Shown: one piece after another, positions 59,856 through 64,000 of the stretch
Position numbering within the stretch: the first letter of the stretch is position 1
Layout: each line of letters starts with the position of its first letter
Assembly: GCF_015352425.1 (NCBI RefSeq)
Contig: NZ_JADKNH010000005.1
Span: 1-64,000 of the forward strand
Direction of reading: 5' to 3'
From: Fusibacter ferrireducens
Lineage (GTDB): Bacteria; Bacillota; Clostridia; Peptostreptococcales; Acidaminobacteraceae
DNA length: 64,000 nucleotides
The notes under the pieces: generated by a model
What the model was told of the DNA's origin: nothing
Databases searched by the model: none
Seen by the model: the letters and a program-made list of their open reading frames with translations, nothing else
Program-made: the position numbers and the translations under genes

Positions 59856-61613
59856 ATGAAGCGTTCAAGTGTTGTTGTTAGATTGTTCATCTTGACGACG
59901 CTCTTCTTAGTGATCTTTGTATCAATAGCATTTAAACTTCAATTAAAGTCTTTTGAAGAATATTATTTTGAACGTAAGATCAATGATATTGATGAAAAGT
60001 ACTTTGACTTTATGGCGTTATATGAGTCTTCTCATTGGAACCAGACCGAATTAGAGCAAAATATTCAATATTTTGAAAATCAAAATGATATCAAAATTGC
60101 CATGATCGACAATTATTATAGCATTATCAATGAACGCAAATATAAGATTTTTATACTGAATAATGATGGAAGAGTTTATGAAGTTCAATTAAATAACGTC
60201 TTGACGAAATTTGATTATATGAAACTGGATGTTCATACAGGTGATCGCATTACGGTAAGAGGTTATATTTGGGGAGAACAGAAGAAGAATATTTCCTTAA
60301 TGCAGATGGTTTTAAACGACGTCATGGTTTTTGACGTGATTGAACCGAGACTTAACGATCGCTTAAAAGTGGATGAAGTAGAAGGCACTGTCATCCGTTT
60401 TAACCTACCGGATCAGCAAGATCTCATCTTTGGTGTGGATTACACAGGGATTGCAGGTGTGGTGGATTACTATTACTTTACACCTAAAAATGGCATAAAA
60501 AAAGATGAGAGCTTTATTTACACAGAAGAGGACACTGGAAAGAAGCAAATTGTAAAGGTATTCCCTTCTAATCGTAAAGGGCTTAAAAGTATCTTTATCA
60601 TGACTCAGCAACAGCCTATTATTGAGGCGACTCAGGCACTATCGGACTTCTCACCCATTCTAATTACTGGATCCTTGCTTCTTGGAGCCATATTTTTGTT
60701 TATATTCTCCAAAATGATTTCAAGTCCTTTGATTGAGCTGGAGCAAAAAGCTCAGAAAATGGCAGATTTTGATTTTAATGAGTACATTGAGATCAAACAT
60801 AATGACGAAATTGGCGGATTGTCTAGAAGTTTAAATCAGCTTTCTTATAATTTGGAAAAAACAATTAAAGAACTGAATGATGCAAATGAAAAATTGCTCG
60901 ATGATCTTGAAAGAGATCGAAAAATTGAAAATATGAGAAAAGAGTTTATTCGCAATATTTCACATGAACTCAAAACACCCCTTGGTGTCATTAGAGCATT
61001 TACAGAGGGGTTGCAAGACGGCATTGTGGAAAACGATGTGGATTATTATTCGGGTGTCATATTGGAAGAAGTGACCACAATAGAAGCCTTGGTCAAAGAT
61101 ATGCTTGAACTCTCAAAACTTCAAACAGGTGCTTACAAGCTTGAGCTGGAAACTTTTAAAATCAATGTGCTCATTGAAAACGTCATCTTAAAACAAACGC
61201 GCTTTGCCTCAGAGAAGGGCATGTCTTTTACCTTTGAACGCTGTGAATATGATCAAGTTTTTGGGGACTATCGCAAGATGGAGCGTGTGGTGTCCAACTT
61301 TGTTTCAAATGCAGTACGCTATGGGCAACCGGATACGCGTATCGAAGTTAAAACAAGTGTTTCAGAGAGACGTATTCGATTTACAATACAAAATGAATGT
61401 GAACCCCTATCTAAAGAACAGCTTGATCGGGTTTGGGATAAGTTCTATAGAGCTGATGAATCTAGATCCAAAACACTGGGGGGAAGTGGCCTTGGTCTTT
61501 CCATTGTGAAGGAGATATTGGACCAACATCAGGCAATCTATGGTGTTGAAAACACTGCAAAGGGCGTCCTCTTTTGCTTCGAAATGGATAAATACGGTAA
61601 TAGTATTGTGTAA
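59856..61613 (+). CDS. membrane sensor histidine kinase
   Basis: 585 residues: an N-terminal membrane segment (about 8-30), an extracellular sensing region (30-255), a second segment (about 262-285), HAMP (SKMISSPLIELEQKAQKMADFDF), the H-box with His370 (FIRNISHELKTPLG), N-box NFVSNAVRYG and G boxes DKFYRADES and GGSGLGLSIV. It pairs with the response regulator immediately upstream (no gap). The signal is unknown; the neighbouring lipoprotein and lytic enzyme suggest an envelope role. Confidence 0.92.
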   Translation: MKRSSVVVRLFILTTLFLVIFVSIAFKLQLKSFEEYYFERKINDIDEKYFDFMALYESSHWNQTELEQNIQYFENQNDIKIAMIDNYYSIINERKYKIFILNNDGRVYEVQLNNVLTKFDYMKLDVHTGDRITVRGYIWGEQKKNISLMQMVLNDVMVFDVIEPRLNDRLKVDEVEGTVIRFNLPDQQDLIFGVDYTGIAGVVDYYYFTPKNGIKKDESFIYTEEDTGKKQIVKVFPSNRKGLKSIFIMTQQQPIIEATQALSDFSPILITGSLLLGAIFLFIFSKMISSPLIELEQKAQKMADFDFNEYIEIKHNDEIGGLSRSLNQLSYNLEKTIKELNDANEKLLDDLERDRKIENMRKEFIRNISHELKTPLGVIRAFTEGLQDGIVENDVDYYSGVILEEVTTIEALVKDMLELSKLQTGAYKLELETFKINVLIENVILKQTRFASEKGMSFTFERCEYDQVFGDYRKMERVVSNFVSNAVRYGQPDTRIEVKTSVSERRIRFTIQNECEPLSKEQLDRVWDKFYRADESRSKTLGGSGLGLSIVKEILDQHQAIYGVENTAKGVLFCFEMDKYGNSIV

Positions 61614-61747
61614 AATATACAATACAAAAATAAACTATTTTGAATAATTTCATAAGTACTCAGTAATATCAACCGATTCGAAGGTGTAAAATTAAGGAAA
61701 AATGTTTAGTTGTTTAGTGGTTAACAACATAAGTTACATTTTATTAA

Positions 61748-61775
61748 TTGACAGACTTTTGGAGTGTGTTATAAT
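61748..61775 (+). promoter_or_regulatory. strong sigma-A promoter of the transglycosylase gene
   Basis: Perfect TTGACA (61748-61753) and perfect TATAAT (61770-61775) with a 16-bp spacer. Confidence 0.85.
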
Positions 61776-61790
61776 TTGAAAAGTCAAAAC

Positions 61791-61823
61791 AAACATAGCG
61801 CGTAGCTATGTTTCATTTTTTTT
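61791..61823 (+). terminator. terminator-like hairpin in the transglycosylase 5' leader
   Basis: AAACATAGC-loop-GCTATGTTT (61791-61813) and an eight-base T run (61816-61823), between a strong promoter and the Shine-Dalgarno AGAAAGG. It would end most transcripts soon after initiation unless something prevents folding. Confidence 0.75.
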
Positions 61824-61840
61824 AGAAAGGTTGATAAAAC

Positions 61841-62590
61841 ATGAAAGCAAGTCAGAAGATTTTTTATAGTGCTTTTGCTATGCTACTACTCATTGTGATC
61901 GCGCTGGCCTTCCAGCAGATCAAAGCAGTACAAAAAATCGAAGCTTATGAAAACGAGCGTGCATTATTAACATCTCAAATAACAGCACAAGAAGATAAAA
62001 TTGAAACCCTAACCGCATCATTAGAAAATGCAAAAAGCACTTTATCAGATCAATCCGATATGGTTGATGAGTTTAAACGATTGTCCAAGTTTATTAATTT
62101 TAGTGAATTTGATTCATCGCAGCTGGAAAGAAGTCAAAAGATAGCAAATGAGACGCCTCTGGATTCAGAGAGTGCACTTGCACTTGTAAAGTACACGGAT
62201 CAATATGATGTCCCTGTGTCATTGGTGTTATCCATTATGGAAATTGAAAGCAATTTTGACGAGCATTTAGTCGGTGCAGATCAAGATAGAGGTCTTATGC
62301 AAATTATACCCGGTACAGAAAAATGGCTGGCAACAGAGTATGGCGATGAACTTGGGTTGAAATACGATCCAGATCGCATCTTTGATGCTGATTACAACAT
62401 CGCTTTGGGTGTAAAGTATCTTGATATTCTAATGAATTCGCATGGATCAAACTTTGAGAGAATTCTGTCAGAGTACAATCGAGGACCATATAATCTAGAA
62501 AAGTATTATGCGTTGAATCAAACATATTCCACAACTTATTCAAGATCTGTGCTCAGAAAAGAGAAAAAGTACGTGGCTCTAAATCATTAA
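61841..62590 (+). CDS. lytic transglycosylase (SLT domain), membrane-anchored
   Basis: 249 residues: an N-terminal membrane helix (about 7-25), a coiled coil (about 30-75), then the SLT domain (about 110-225) with the catalytic Glu136 in MEIESNFDEHLVGAD, then GLMQIIPGT and NIALGVKYLDILM. It cleaves glycan strands next to MurNAc. The gene has a strong promoter followed by a leader terminator. It comes after the sensor kinase. Confidence 0.87.
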   Translation: MKASQKIFYSAFAMLLLIVIALAFQQIKAVQKIEAYENERALLTSQITAQEDKIETLTASLENAKSTLSDQSDMVDEFKRLSKFINFSEFDSSQLERSQKIANETPLDSESALALVKYTDQYDVPVSLVLSIMEIESNFDEHLVGADQDRGLMQIIPGTEKWLATEYGDELGLKYDPDRIFDADYNIALGVKYLDILMNSHGSNFERILSEYNRGPYNLEKYYALNQTYSTTYSRSVLRKEKKYVALNH

Positions 62591-62620
62591 GTGTAACTAA
62601 TAATGCAACTGCTCAACAGG

Positions 62621-62651
62621 GAGCCATGCTTAAAGCTATGGCTCTTTTTCA
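62621..62651 (+). terminator. intrinsic terminator after the transglycosylase gene
   Basis: GAGCCAT-gcttaaagct-ATGGCTC followed by a T run. Confidence 0.85.
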
Positions 62652-62757
62652 CTTTTTTTGGTACAATGGATAAGAACACATGTTCAATGATAAATTTTAA
62701 TGTATTTCTAATCAAAGTCACATCGAAATGCGTTAAACTGATGAGGATGGACTAGAT

Positions 62758-64000
62758 ATGGCAGATCAATATTTGAGCAAAATATCTGTAAGAGGTCTTG
62801 TGGAGTTTGTGTACAGAAGTGGCGATTTGGATTTGAGATTTCAAGGCAAGTCCAGAGCGGCTGAAGGCACACGCATTCATCAACGCATACAAAACTCTCA
62901 GGGAATGGATTATGATAAAGAAGTCTTTTTACAAAAGTCCTTTGAATTTGATGATCCCCACGACCAGGTGCCTGTTAAACTTGTGGTCAGTGGTAGAGCA
63001 GATGGCATACTGAAGACAGAAGAAGGCTTTACAATAGATGAGATAAAGAGCACAAGTACTTTTTTGGAGGATATTGACGAGCATACATACCCGCTTCACT
63101 GGGCACAAGCTAAAATTTACGGTGCGATATTTTGTGAAGAAGAGGGGCTGGATGCAATTACCATACAGCTCACCTATGCTGATTTTGAATCCTTAAGCGT
63201 CAAGCGGATCAAAGTGCCTTATAAGCGCGATGTACTGGTCTCTTTTTTTGAGACCACAGTGGCACAGTATAAAAAGTGGGTTATTTATAGGAAAAACTGG
63301 CAAAAAATACGCAATAATAGCTTAAACGACTTGACTTTCCCATTTGCAAACTATCGCAAGGGACAAAGAGAAATGGCAGTAAGCGTCTATAATGCATTTA
63401 AAAATGGACAGAATGCTTTTATTGAGGCGCCAACGGGTATAGGCAAGACCATTTCATCTCTTTTTCCAACGTTGAAGGCGATGCATGAGGGGCTTGTAGA
63501 TAAAATTTTTTACCTAAGTGCCAAGACAATTACGAAGAAAGTTGCTGAGGATACTTTAAAGGTCCTCTATAATCACAGTGATAATGCGCTTAAACTCAAG
63601 GCACTGACGCTGACTGCAAAAGATAAAATATGCTTTTTAGATCAGGCGACTTGCTATCCAGATAAATGCACCCATGCAAAAGGTCATTTTGATAGATGCA
63701 ATGATGCGCTTTGGGATTTGCTTCACAACGATGTGGTACTCAGTCGGGACACCGTTGAAATCTATGCCCAAAAGCATCACATATGTCCCTATGAATTTTC
63801 ACTAGATGTGGCGCTCTTTGCAGATGTGATTATTTGTGATTACAATTATGCCTTTGATCCCAGAGTCTATTTAAGACGTTTTTTCGATGCGCCCACAGAG
63901 AGTTTTGCATTCTTGGTCGATGAGGCGCACAATCTTGTGGATCGGGCAAGAACGATGTATTCAGCAGAGCTCCACAAAGATAAAGTGATGGCTATTAAAA
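62758..64000 (+). CDS. PD-(D/E)XK nuclease-Rad3/XPD helicase fusion, 5' part (partial)
   Basis: Open frame from ATG 62758 to the window edge (414 codons so far). The N-terminal about 190 residues look like a Cas4/PD-(D/E)XK nuclease (RADGILKTEEGFTIDEIKST, Asp and Glu-x-Lys). Then begins a superfamily-2 helicase with Walker A EAPTGIGKT, an iron-sulfur Cys set (KICFLDQATCYPDKC, then DRCND and HHICPYE) and the DEAH box VDEAHN. The family is DinG/XPD-like and acts in DNA repair; the fusion to a nuclease is known in clostridia. The C-terminal half is cut off. Confidence 0.85.
   Translation, partial: MADQYLSKISVRGLVEFVYRSGDLDLRFQGKSRAAEGTRIHQRIQNSQGMDYDKEVFLQKSFEFDDPHDQVPVKLVVSGRADGILKTEEGFTIDEIKSTSTFLEDIDEHTYPLHWAQAKIYGAIFCEEEGLDAITIQLTYADFESLSVKRIKVPYKRDVLVSFFETTVAQYKKWVIYRKNWQKIRNNSLNDLTFPFANYRKGQREMAVSVYNAFKNGQNAFIEAPTGIGKTISSLFPTLKAMHEGLVDKIFYLSAKTITKKVAEDTLKVLYNHSDNALKLKALTLTAKDKICFLDQATCYPDKCTHAKGHFDRCNDALWDLLHNDVVLSRDTVEIYAQKHHICPYEFSLDVALFADVIICDYNYAFDPRVYLRRFFDAPTESFAFLVDEAHNLVDRARTMYSAELHKDKVMAIK

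Overview
This is one contig of a low-GC, Gram-positive, very probably anaerobic member of the Clostridia. The evidence is T-box leaders, an AbrB regulator, a cyclic-di-AMP PII-like receptor, RicT, a YabE-type 3D protein, sigma-54 control of a fermentation-type operon, and a complete early-cobalt (anaerobic) corrinoid pathway. A Fusibacter/Alkaliphilus-like relative would fit, but the genus cannot be fixed from the sequence alone. No prophage, insertion sequence, CRISPR array or tRNA gene was recognised.

Layout. 1-970: end of an rRNA operon (23S 3' end, 5S, terminator) and a structured spacer. 970-6,230: MFS exporter, GntR regulator, NiaR-type repressor, a lone PTS-EIIC-like permease with a dyad operator in its promoter, a small Cys-rich protein, glutamate racemase and a small sigma-region-4-like protein. 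6,470-9,505 (minus): a degenerate P-type ATPase without catalytic motifs, then an aspartate-type aminotransferase. 9,650-15,870: decarboxylase, signal peptidase I, DarA, HolB, RicT, TrmN6, RsmI. 15,960-20,950: a sigma-54 activator and its probable target operon (BKACE, 3-hydroxyacyl-CoA-dehydrogenase family, AtoE), with a -24/-12 promoter and palindromic upstream sites. 21,120-22,550 (minus): AbrB and two small proteins. 22,850-37,050 (minus): a 16-gene hem/cbi cluster running from glutamyl-tRNA to cobyrinate, led by a cobalamin riboswitch. 37,650-39,230: AraC regulator, cupin, a possibly split small membrane gene. 39,310-41,560: Met T-box and metG. 42,080-48,000: oligopeptide ABC operon behind an attenuator-like leader. 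48,190-54,150: beta-lactamase-fold hydrolase, TatD, YabE, RNase M5, KsgA, GNAT, DegV. 54,370-62,590: small PilZ-like protein, variant HD-GYP protein, Tyr T-box plus tyrS, DnaD-like protein, lipoprotein, two-component system, lytic transglycosylase. 62,758-end: N-terminal part of a nuclease-helicase fusion.

How the parts fit. The series decarboxylase, darA, holB, ricT, trmN6, rsmI, abrB, metG, tatD, yabE, rnmV, ksgA follows the order known from Bacillus subtilis (yaaO to ksgA). Metabolic cargo has been inserted at three points: the BKACE module after rsmI, the tetrapyrrole cluster after abrB, and the opp operon after metG. The tetrapyrrole genes form a self-contained B12 branch with no heme-specific step, so the cell probably makes uroporphyrinogen III mainly for corrinoid and siroheme.

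Most unusual observations: a pseudo-P-type ATPase; a NiaR-linked orphan EIIC permease with a dyad in its promoter; a sigma-54 beta-keto-acid module with a 48-bp perfect palindrome; an HD-GYP protein with Phe in place of the HD histidine; a recurrent pattern of 13-38 bp tandem duplications in spacers and across stop codons; and a conserved hairpin core found twice downstream of genes.
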